A DNA stretch of 10,834 nucleotides. Source: Bacteroidota bacterium. Its GTDB lineage: Bacteria; Bacteroidota; Bacteroidia; B-17B0; B-17BO. The translations under genes were made by a program, and so were the position numbers. The DNA is taken from contig CANHPI010000065.1 in the NCBI GenBank assembly GCA_947462425.1, positions 1-10,834 of the forward strand, written 5' to 3'. Numbering within the stretch: the first letter of the stretch is position 1; every line of letters starts with the position of its first letter. The notes under the pieces are model-generated. The model searched no databases and was not told the origin of the DNA. It worked only from the letters and a program-made list of their open reading frames with translations. Positions 1 to 6,721 of this stretch are shown piece by piece.

Positions 1-2294
1 AAATTAACAGTTGATATAGCCGAATTTGTACAAGTTCCATTGGAACCAAAAACTGTATAAGTTGTATTTATAGTAGGCGTTACTATTGCACTTGAGCCCG
101 AGAAGTTACCTGGAACCCATGTATAATTAGTTGCACCGCTCGCCGTTAATGTTGTGGACTGTCCAGCACATAGAGTAATAGAGTTAGTGCCAATTACTAT
201 TGCTGGTGTTGGGGCAATTGATACAACGGCTGTATTACTTCCTGTGCAAGTTCCATTGGTTCCAGATACAGTATAAATAGTTGTATTATTTGGTGATACA
301 CTAAGTGTGTTTGTATTTTGACCAGTATTCCAAGTATAACTTGTTGCGCCATTAGCGGTTAGTATAGTAGTTTCTCCAGCACAAATTGTAGCACTATTAA
401 CTGTGATTGAAAGTCCGGATCCAATGGTGATTGTTGCCGTTGTTGAACTTGTACAAGTTCCATTTGCACCATCAATGGTTATTACAGTATTACTTGATGG
501 GCTAATGGTGAATGTATTTCCTGAAATATTACCTGGATTCCAAGTAAAAGTGTTGGCACCACTTGCAGTTAATGTGGCGGTTTGTCCCGGACAAATAGTT
601 GATGATGCAACAACTAAAGTGGGGGTAGATGTAACACTAACGGTTGCCGTAGTTGTATTTGTACAAATACCATTTGAACCAGTGATGGTATAAATAGTTG
701 TGGTGCTTGGATTTTCAATAATACTTGTAGTTGTTTGTCCGTTTGGAGTCCATGTATAATTATTTGTACCACTGGCCGTTAATGTTGCCGAACTTCCTGA
801 ACAGATACTCGCATTAGTAACAGAAATTGAAGGCACTGAAACAACCGTTATAGTAGCAGTATTGCTTCCGCTACAAGCACCGCTTGTTCCTGAAACAGCA
901 TAAGTAGTTGTATTAACAGGTGTTATATTTAAAGTATTTGTATTTGGTCCTGTATTCCATGTATATGAAGTTGCGCCACTGGCAATTAAAGAAGCAGTTT
1001 GTCCTGCGCAAATTGTTGGATTGTTTACAGAAATTGAAATTCCTGTTCCAATAGTAATACTTGCAGTTGCAGAAGAAGTACAAGTTCCGGTTGCACCAAT
1101 TACAGAAACAACTGTGTTTGACAGAGGGCTGATTGTGTATGTGCTTCCAGTAAAATTACCCGGATTCCATGTGTAATTTGCGGCTCCGGTAACTGTTAAT
1201 GTAGCGGTTTGCGCAGGACAAATAGTTACAGAATTTACAATTAATGTTGGAGTTGAAGTAATACTAACGGTTGCCGTTGCTGTATTTGTACAAGTTCCAT
1301 CAGATCCTAAAATTGTGTAAGTTGTATTTGCAGTAGGAGTAACTACAATCGTTGCACTTGTTTGACCGTTCGGTGACCAAGTATAATTTGTTGCACCACT
1401 TGCAATTAAAGTTGCTGAAGTTCCAGAACAAATACTTGAGCTAGTAACAGAAACTGAAGGTGGAGAAGCAATATTTACACTTACTGTTTGAGAATTAGTA
1501 CATAAGGAAGATGTTCCAATAACTGTATAAATAGTTGAAGAGCCAGGTGAAACAGATATTGTACTTGTTGTAGGACCTGAATTCCATGAGTAAGTTGTTG
1601 CACCACTTGCAGTTAATATAACTGTTTGAGTAGGACAAATTGTTTGGTTGCTTGCTGTTATTGTGGGATTAGGTGTTACAGTTATTGAAGGCGTTAGCTG
1701 AGCAGTGCAAGTTCCATTGGCACCAATAACGGAAACTGTTCCTGATGATGTAGGACTTGTTGTATAAGTACTTCCAATTACATTCCCTGGATTCCATGTA
1801 TAGCTCGATGCACCGCTAACCGTAAATGTAGCAACTTGTCCTGCACAAATTGTTTTAGAACTAGCCGAAAGAGTAGGTGTAGATGATACGTTAATAGTTG
1901 CTGTTGTTGAGTTTGTGCAAGTACCAGTAGCTCCTGTAATGGTGTAACTTGTGTTTATTGTTGGAGTAACAACGATGCTTGACGTTGTTTGTCCCCCAGT
2001 TGCCCATGTATAACTATTGGCACCACTTGCCGTTAATGTAGTAGTACTTCCTGCACAAATGGTTGTATTAGCGACAGAAATAATTGGCGCAGTAGTAACC
2101 GAAACTTGTGTAGTTTGAGTTCCAGTACATAGTCCACTAGTACCATTTAAAGTGTAAATAGTTGTGGCGGCAGGTGCTACAGAAATTGAACTAGTAGTTG
2201 GCCCAGTATTCCATGTATATGTTGTAGCACCACTAGCAGTTAATGTTACATTTTGTCCTGCACAAATTGTTGGACTGTTAATAGATAAGTTCAG
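1..2294 (-). repeat. Ig-like tandem repeats with a 627-bp (209-aa) higher-order period
   Basis: The first cysteine of each unit lies at residues 627, 696, 766, 836, 905, 975, 1045, 1114, 1184, 1254 and 1325. Unit lengths therefore rotate 69, 70, 70, and every third unit is exactly 209 residues apart. The units fall into three classes by the segment after YTW: class A has NTGP or a close variant (units 1, 4, 7, 10), class B has NGQT or GGQT (units 2, 5, 8), and class C has NPGN followed by GST or GNT (units 3, 6, 9). Cysteine spacing is 45 in class A and 46 in B and C. DNA similarity persists: actaacggttgccgt occurs at 1263 and again at 636, exactly 627 bp apart. Unit 11 is a B/C mosaic. This points to duplication of a three-unit block rather than of single units. 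Confidence 0.9.
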
Positions 2295-4142
2295 TCCTGA
2301 TGTTACAGTAATAATAATTGGTTGCCTATATGTTCCAGTGCAAGCAGCAGCAAATAAAGTATAGGTGCCAGCAGAAGGATAAGATCCCGAGTATGTTGAA
2401 CCTGCAGCAATTGCAGAACCTCCAATCGCAGCGTTGTACCAACTAATAGACGTACCTGGCTCTGTAGAAGAAGCCGTTACAGTAAAAGTTTGATTAGTGC
2501 AAAGTGTTTGACTAGCCGACGTTGTTAAAGTATAAGCATTCAGCGATCCTGTGCCCCCAGCACCACCTTTTGTTGCTCCGTTAGGAGGAAATCCTGCAAC
2601 AATATTACTAGAATTTCCTGTTATTATTCCATTATTGCCGCCTAGAATTGAGTTATTTGGAATTGTTCCAGTGGAAGCTACATAACCACCACCTCCTCCA
2701 GCACCAGGTCCATAGGCTGTATTATTTGTTAGTACACAGTTAAAGTTAACATTCCCCCCGTTTCCACCATTTGCAGAAAGTGCACTAACTGCCGTTAAAT
2801 TAATAGTACCATTTGCATTTAAAATAATAGAGCCGCCGCCGCCGCCGCCGCCTGCACCATCATTTGTAGAACAACTAGATAGAGTATTTGCCCCACTATT
2901 TCCATCGGCTAAAATTGTTCCTGAGCCACTAACATTTCCATAACAAACTAAAAAAACCATTCCGCCTCCATTACCACCAGCACCTGTTTTAATATCGTTT
3001 CCATGTCCAGCACCGCCTCCTCCACCTGCAAATAATTTTCCAAGTGTATAGTTTAAAGGTCTACCTCCAAATCCCCCTACATTTCTTCTCCAATCTGCCC
3101 CCCAAGAATTAGTTGTTGTGTTGAAAGTTCCGGGAGCAGTAGTATTGATATTTGAATTATTTGAAGAATATGAATAACCACCTCGTCCTCCTCCTGAAGA
3201 TGTATTGCTGGAAAAATTTAAACTTTCTAAATTCCAAATAGTATTATAACCAGCCACCGGATTTCCTCTTCCATTATAATTTAAAACATTACCAGCATTT
3301 GCACCTCCACCGCCACCAGCATTATGGGTACAGCCACCACCACCACCATTTGCAACCGCGCCTCTAGCAAATACCGAAGCGTATAATTTGTATGTATTGG
3401 TATCTCCAGCAATCGATTCACCCTTATAGCCACCTTCGGCAGATTTTGTTGAGCCAAATTTATCTCCTCCCCCAATATAACTTAATGATTGATTAATAAT
3501 GGCGCCACCTCTAAATCCTTTGCCAGTTACATTTATAGAACCCGCAGAATTTATAATTGTATTATTTTCAACCTCTAAAACAACTATTCCACCAGTGGTT
3601 CCGTTCCATTGAGGGCAAGTAATAGAGCCTCCACTATTTATTGTAAGTGATGAGTAGCGTGGAACTTTTACAACTTGCACATTTCCATTTAAATTAATAG
3701 CACCAGTTGAAATAGTGATATTTTTAATTACATCATAATTGTTTTTTAAGCCACAATCAATAACTATCGATGTTGAATTAGGAATAGCATTTACTTGAGC
3801 AAATTCATAATTACCACAATTATTATAATTAGTAATTCTACCAAATGATGTGTCTGCCGGTAAAGCTGAATTTGGATCGTACCAGGGTGGTGTAGTGCTT
3901 CCGTTATATGCATTTACACTTGCACCTTGCATTTGTATGATAAAAATTAAATCTCCTACATTAAATGAACCTGAATTTGTAACTGATAAAGTTGTTGTGT
4001 TAACAAGCGCACTATTAGTTAAAGAGGTGTAAGCATTAACAATATTGTTTGTAGTTGAAATAGTGGTAGCTCCATCTTTTCCTCTCTGAGAATAAAAACT
4101 TAGAGAAATAAAAAATAAAATAATAATATAAAGTCTTTTCAT
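1..4142 (-). CDS. Giant secreted Ig-like repeat surface protein, 3' end outside window
   Basis: The frame is open from the ATG at 4142 down to the left edge; I checked it codon by codon and found no stop. 1380 codons are visible and the C-terminus is missing. Residues 1-19 form a signal peptide (MKRL, a hydrophobic core, then FYSQ). Residues 20-208 are a beta-rich N-terminal domain. Residues 209-532 are glycine-rich, with repeated GGGGG and GGxGG runs. Residues 538-616 are an Ig-like domain of another type (LCTNQ, SISWYN). From residue 617 come eleven Ig-like units with the motifs TICAGQ, TLTASGA, YTW and GTCT, each with two cysteines 45-46 residues apart that may form a disulfide. Family knowledge: such Bacteroidota proteins are exported by Sec and then T9SS and act as adhesins or surface filaments; many end in a T9SS or gliding-associated sorting domain, which cannot be seen here. 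It lies 82 bases downstream of the EamA gene on the same strand, with no clear terminator between. The adhesin role is inferred. Confidence 0.9.
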   Translation of the reverse strand, partial: MKRLYIIILFFISLSFYSQRGKDGATTISTTNNIVNAYTSLTNSALVNTTTLSVTNSGSFNVGDLIFIIQMQGASVNAYNGSTTPPWYDPNSALPADTSFGRITNYNNCGNYEFAQVNAIPNSTSIVIDCGLKNNYDVIKNITISTGAINLNGNVQVVKVPRYSSLTINSGGSITCPQWNGTTGGIVVLEVENNTIINSAGSINVTGKGFRGGAIINQSLSYIGGGDKFGSTKSAEGGYKGESIAGDTNTYKLYASVFARGAVANGGGGGCTHNAGGGGGANAGNVLNYNGRGNPVAGYNTIWNLESLNFSSNTSSGGGRGGYSYSSNNSNINTTAPGTFNTTTNSWGADWRRNVGGFGGRPLNYTLGKLFAGGGGGAGHGNDIKTGAGGNGGGMVFLVCYGNVSGSGTILADGNSGANTLSSCSTNDGAGGGGGGGSIILNANGTINLTAVSALSANGGNGGNVNFNCVLTNNTAYGPGAGGGGGYVASTGTIPNNSILGGNNGIITGNSSNIVAGFPPNGATKGGAGGTGSLNAYTLTTSASQTLCTNQTFTVTASSTEPGTSISWYNAAIGGSAIAAGSTYSGSYPSAGTYTLFAAACTGTYRQPIIITVTSGLNLSINSPTICAGQNVTLTASGATTYTWNTGPTTSSISVAPAATTIYTLNGTSGLCTGTQTTQVSVTTAPIISVANTTICAGSTTTLTASGANSYTWATGGQTTSSIVVTPTINTSYTITGATGTCTNSTTATINVSSTPTLSASSKTICAGQVATFTVSGASSYTWNPGNVIGSTYTTSPTSSGTVSVIGANGTCTAQLTPSITVTPNPTITASNQTICPTQTVILTASGATTYSWNSGPTTSTISVSPGSSTIYTVIGTSSLCTNSQTVSVNIASPPSVSVTSSSICSGTSATLIASGATNYTWSPNGQTSATIVVTPTANTTYTILGSDGTCTNTATATVSITSTPTLIVNSVTICPAQTATLTVTGAANYTWNPGNFTGSTYTISPLSNTVVSVIGATGTCTSSATASITIGTGISISVNNPTICAGQTASLIASGATSYTWNTGPNTNTLNITPVNTTTYAVSGTSGACSGSNTATITVVSVPSISVTNASICSGSSATLTASGTNNYTWTPNGQTTTSIIENPSTTTIYTITGSNGICTNTTTATVSVTSTPTLVVASSTICPGQTATLTASGANTFTWNPGNISGNTFTISPSSNTVITIDGANGTCTSSTTATITIGSGLSITVNSATICAGETTILTANGATSYTWNTGQNTNTLSVSPNNTTIYTVSGTNGTCTGSNTAVVSIAPTPAIVIGTNSITLCAGQSTTLTASGATNYTWVPGNFSGSSAIVTPTINTTYTVFGSNGTCTNSAISTVN
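2832..2852 (-). repeat. (GGC)7 trinucleotide tract encoding seven glycines
   Basis: Seven perfect gcc triplets on the plus strand read as GGC on the coding strand and encode residues 431-437 of the giant protein, inside its glycine-rich region. Other glycine runs in this gene mix GGT, GGA and GGC codons, so a pure GGC run in AT-rich DNA stands out. Slippage here would change the glycine count without shifting the frame. Confidence 0.85.
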
Positions 4143-4224
4143 TTTTATAGCTATTTGTTATAGTTGCAATTTAAGTAATATGAAGTTAAATTATAAAAAT
4201 ACAAAAAAAAACCAAAAAGTAAAG

Positions 4225-5160
4225 TTAAAACCTATTTCTCCAAATTAATAATAAAACACCGCCCAGTGAAATTACACAGGCAAAGATAGAGTGTATGGTA
4301 ATTTTTTCTTTGTATACAATTAGGCTTATTGGTAATACAAATAATGGTAATAAAGCAAATATGGTTTGGGCTACAGCCACTTCTAATTTTTGTATTGCAA
4401 ATAAAGAGAGTGTTACTCCCAATACCGGACCTAATAATGTGCCCAAAAACATAAATGGTAAATTGTTTTTTTCATTTGTCAGGATAGGCTTACTGTTTAA
4501 TCTTAATTTTCCAGCAAAAATTGAAACGATAAAGGCTGCTGAAAATGCAAATAATAAACGAATCCAAACGGCATGCATGGTTGGTAATTTATCTGAATAA
4601 TAATCCATACCGTATTTAGATAGAACTAAACCCGTGCCTTGACATAATGCTCCAATAATACCATAAACAATACCTTTTTTATCTCTGGTATAACCAATTT
4701 TTAAAGCAGCAGTCGAATCTTTTTTTGATAAGGTTAACCAAATAACACCCGAAACAGTAATCAACATGCCTAAAATCCCAATAAGGTTTACACTTTCATT
4801 TAATGCAATGTATCCAATTAATAAGGCGGCTCCTGGAGCAAAAGTTGTATACAAGCTACCTAATTTTGGACCCAATAATTTAAAAGACGTAAAACTGCAA
4901 TAATCTCCAATAGAGAAACCTATGATGCCTGATAAACCTAAAAAAACATAGTGATGCGGTTGTGGAGTTGTAAATAATTCAATAATAGTTAAATCATTCC
5001 AAAAAAATAAAATTACAGAAATTATTAGCCATGCTAACAATAAACGATACTGATTAATTGGAGCAACACCAATACGCTTTGATGCTTCGGTAAAAGGGAA
5101 AATACCTAAACTCCAACAAAGAGTTGTTAGAATTGCAATTAATTCACCGCTTAAATTCAT
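4225..5160 (-). CDS. EamA/DMT-family membrane transporter
   Basis: A 311-residue inner-membrane protein with about ten hydrophobic segments in two homologous EamA halves, roughly residues 5-142 and 164-306. This is the usual size and fold of the drug/metabolite transporter superfamily. Typical signs are the opening stretch with LTTLCWSLG, a conserved acidic residue closing the first half (ALNE, E121), its counterpart in the second half (VYKEK, E285), and LGPVLGVTLS near residues 243-252. Family members export or import small metabolites such as amino acids or nucleosides; the substrate cannot be read from sequence. The ATG overlaps the stop of the DUF423 gene as ATGA (5157-5160), which favours translational coupling and fixes the start. 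It is the third gene of the cluster read from 6669. Confidence 0.88.
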   Translation of the reverse strand: MNLSGELIAILTTLCWSLGIFPFTEASKRIGVAPINQYRLLLAWLIISVILFFWNDLTIIELFTTPQPHHYVFLGLSGIIGFSIGDYCSFTSFKLLGPKLGSLYTTFAPGAALLIGYIALNESVNLIGILGMLITVSGVIWLTLSKKDSTAALKIGYTRDKKGIVYGIIGALCQGTGLVLSKYGMDYYSDKLPTMHAVWIRLLFAFSAAFIVSIFAGKLRLNSKPILTNEKNNLPFMFLGTLLGPVLGVTLSLFAIQKLEVAVAQTIFALLPLFVLPISLIVYKEKITIHSIFACVISLGGVLLLIWRNRF

Positions 5161-5570
5161 TGGTTAGATTCTTTTTTTAATCCAACTAAGGCAATAAAAA
5201 TCCATCCGGCAACAAAAAACAAACCGCCAATAGGTGTTATTGGTCCTAATACTTTTAACCAATCTGCACCAAACAAATTTCGCGTGCATAAAAAATAAAG
5301 AGAACCTGAAAAAAACACAATGCCAATTAAAAAACTATTAAAGGCCCAATTAAAGTATTTATGAGGATTGTGTTTTGAAAATAAAAACAAGGCTAGCATT
5401 GCTAATACGTGATACATTTGGTATTTAACTGCTGTATCAAATCCATTTAATTGTTCGGGAGTAATTAACCCGGTAGATAATTTACCTTTTAAAAAGTGTG
5501 CACCCAAGGCTCCTAAGGATACAGCCATGGCGCCAAGTAATCCTATTGTTATTAGTTTTTTAGAGTTCAT
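5157..5570 (-). CDS. DUF423 family small membrane protein (YgdD/TMEM256-like)
   Basis: A 137-residue protein with four predicted membrane segments (about 5-25, 50-65, 78-95 and 110-131). It carries the family marks: GALGAH (residues 20-25), the FDTAVKYQMYH block (44-54), FSGSLY (87-92) and LGPITPIGG (108-116). Length is typical for DUF423 (PF04241). Family members are found widely in bacteria and animals and have no firmly established biochemical role. The start is the only sensible ATG and lies one base after the stop of the DUF4476 gene. The stop overlaps the start of the EamA gene. This spacing implies one transcript and probably coupled translation of the two membrane proteins; a functional link is inference. 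Confidence 0.92.
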   Translation of the reverse strand: MNSKKLITIGLLGAMAVSLGALGAHFLKGKLSTGLITPEQLNGFDTAVKYQMYHVLAMLALFLFSKHNPHKYFNWAFNSFLIGIVFFSGSLYFLCTRNLFGADWLKVLGPITPIGGLFFVAGWIFIALVGLKKESNQ

Positions 5571-5571
5571 A

Positions 5572-6669
5572 TTATTTAGAAATGTATTTTAAAAATTCGT
5601 CTTTTGTTCCGTTATATTGAAATTCGTCTGCTAATGTTTTTGTATTTTCTTTATCAGTTAAAACATTAAACGCACATTTCATAAATTCCAGTTTTTCGCG
5701 ATCGTGTGTATATAATTCGCTGATTTTTTTAATTTGAATGCTTGATAAGCAAACATTAACCAATAGCTTTTTTGAAATAATTATTTTTTCATTCTCATAG
5801 GCTGTATTCTTAATTTTACTGAATAAACCATCAAATTTAATATCGTTAATTGGCTCTTTACATTGCAAACTTTTTTGTTTAATAATGTTTTCTTGCTCTT
5901 TTAAAAATGAAGTATAAGATTCCTTCATTATAGTATACTTAAATATTGGTAAAAGTGTATTGATGTTTTGTTGATCTAAAATATGTGAATATGCTTTTTT
6001 AGCTGAGTTTAAACGATCCATATCAATTGGCGCAGTTTCAAGCAATTCTTTTAATTGAATAGTGGTGTAGCAATTTAAATCGATAATCTGCGTTAGGTAA
6101 CGATAGGCAGCTTCCTTATCATTTGCCTTATTCATCAAGTTAATAGCATATTTTATTTCTTTATCAGTTAAGGCAACTTTACAAGTTGAGGTTTCTTTAT
6201 CGTAATTAGTATAAAATACTGGTTTATTTTTTACTGCTTGATATAAATTGCCATAAATACTATTATCTTCCAAAGGAACTACTTCTTTGGGCGCATCCGG
6301 AACAGGAGGTACAGAAGGTCCAGATTGTTCTGAAACTGATTTAAATTTTAGTTGTAATTTTCCCTCTTTTTCTATTAAAGCATAGGTGAATTCTTTATTA
6401 AAAAACTTAGAATTACTCTTTAATAAAATGGAATCTTTGAATTCGAGTTCTTTGTCACCTCCTGGCATTTTTATCTCAATAAAATTCCAGCCGGTTGTTA
6501 AATCAAAAATCTTTATGTTAGCATCGACCAACTTATTAATAGTATTGTGATTAACAGATAAAAAAAAGGGAGTGCCGGAAGCGCTAAAAATCACTAAGGT
6601 ATTGTTTTGAGATTGAACTGACAGTCCATAAAAAAACAAATAAAATAGAACTTTAATTTTTTGAAACAT
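5572..6669 (-). CDS. Secreted protein with two DUF4476-like domains
   Basis: A 365-residue protein with an N-terminal signal peptide (residues 1-20, ending VQSQ). Residues 22-110 look like a small beta-rich domain. A proline-rich linker follows (about 114-135, PSVPPVPDAPK). The C-terminal half holds two alpha-helical copies of about 95 residues. The second (about 270-363) fits DUF4476 (PF14771), a domain common in Bacteroidota exported proteins: it has a Q-hKKISELY-like helix, then a KLEFMKCAFNVLTDKEN-like helix, then a closing EFLKYI. The first copy (about 163-257) follows the same plan (TTIQLKELLE, RLNSAKKAYSHILD, SYTSFLKEQ) but is more diverged. The function of DUF4476 is unknown. No T9SS tail or lipobox is visible, so a periplasmic location is likely. 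It is the first gene of the cluster and lies next to a divergent promoter. Confidence 0.82.
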   Translation of the reverse strand: MFQKIKVLFYLFFYGLSVQSQNNTLVIFSASGTPFFLSVNHNTINKLVDANIKIFDLTTGWNFIEIKMPGGDKELEFKDSILLKSNSKFFNKEFTYALIEKEGKLQLKFKSVSEQSGPSVPPVPDAPKEVVPLEDNSIYGNLYQAVKNKPVFYTNYDKETSTCKVALTDKEIKYAINLMNKANDKEAAYRYLTQIIDLNCYTTIQLKELLETAPIDMDRLNSAKKAYSHILDQQNINTLLPIFKYTIMKESYTSFLKEQENIIKQKSLQCKEPINDIKFDGLFSKIKNTAYENEKIIISKKLLVNVCLSSIQIKKISELYTHDREKLEFMKCAFNVLTDKENTKTLADEFQYNGTKDEFLKYISK

Positions 6670-6679
6670 ATTATCTGTT

Positions 6680-6706
6680 TTGATAACAAATTTAAGGTTA
6701 TTTTTG
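6680..6706 (+). promoter_or_regulatory. Predicted promoter of the saccharopine dehydrogenase gene
   Basis: TTG at 6680-6682 and TATTTTTG at 6699-6706 match the Bacteroidota -33 (TTG) and -7 (TAnnTTTG) elements. The spacer is 16 bases, slightly short of the usual range. The -7 box ends 15 bases before the ATG at 6722, so the leader would be very short. If correct, the TTG codon at 6680 is promoter DNA, not a start codon. Confidence 0.5.
6687..6694 (-). promoter_or_regulatory. Predicted -7 box for the DUF4476-DUF423-EamA cluster
   Basis: On the minus strand this reads TAAATTTG, a full match to the Bacteroidota -7 consensus TAnnTTTG. It sits 17 bases upstream of the ATG at 6669, which would give a leader of only about a dozen bases. 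I see no convincing TTG at the expected -33 position, so the box may be weak or activator-dependent. Confidence 0.4.
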
Positions 6707-6721
6707 CGCAGAATTTATTTT

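Noticed and set aside
403..693. Plus-strand open frame of 96 codons, and a similar one at 2164-2364
   Set aside because: Both are antisense shadows of the Ig-like repeats. The minus-strand frame is continuous and has a signal peptide, domains and conserved cysteines; these frames only mirror the repeat composition.
1..2294. Regular periodic repeats considered as a CRISPR array or non-coding satellite
   Set aside because: The period is about 207-213 bp, the copies are diverged, and the whole stretch is an open reading frame with protein-level conservation.
3281..4032. Short frames at 3281-3475 (minus) and 3850-4032 (plus)
   Set aside because: They lie within the glycine-rich and N-terminal coding parts of the giant protein, in other frames, and show no domain.
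4143..4224. Possible -7 box (TACTTTTTG on the minus strand at 4213-4221) for the giant gene
   Set aside because: It has one base too many between TA and TTTG, no convincing -33 partner, and overlaps the end region of the EamA gene. The spacer holds no clear terminator either, so the origin of the giant gene's transcript is undecided.
4295..4600. Plus-strand frame of 101 codons
   Set aside because: It is antisense to the EamA transporter, whose minus-strand frame has clear membrane segments and family motifs.
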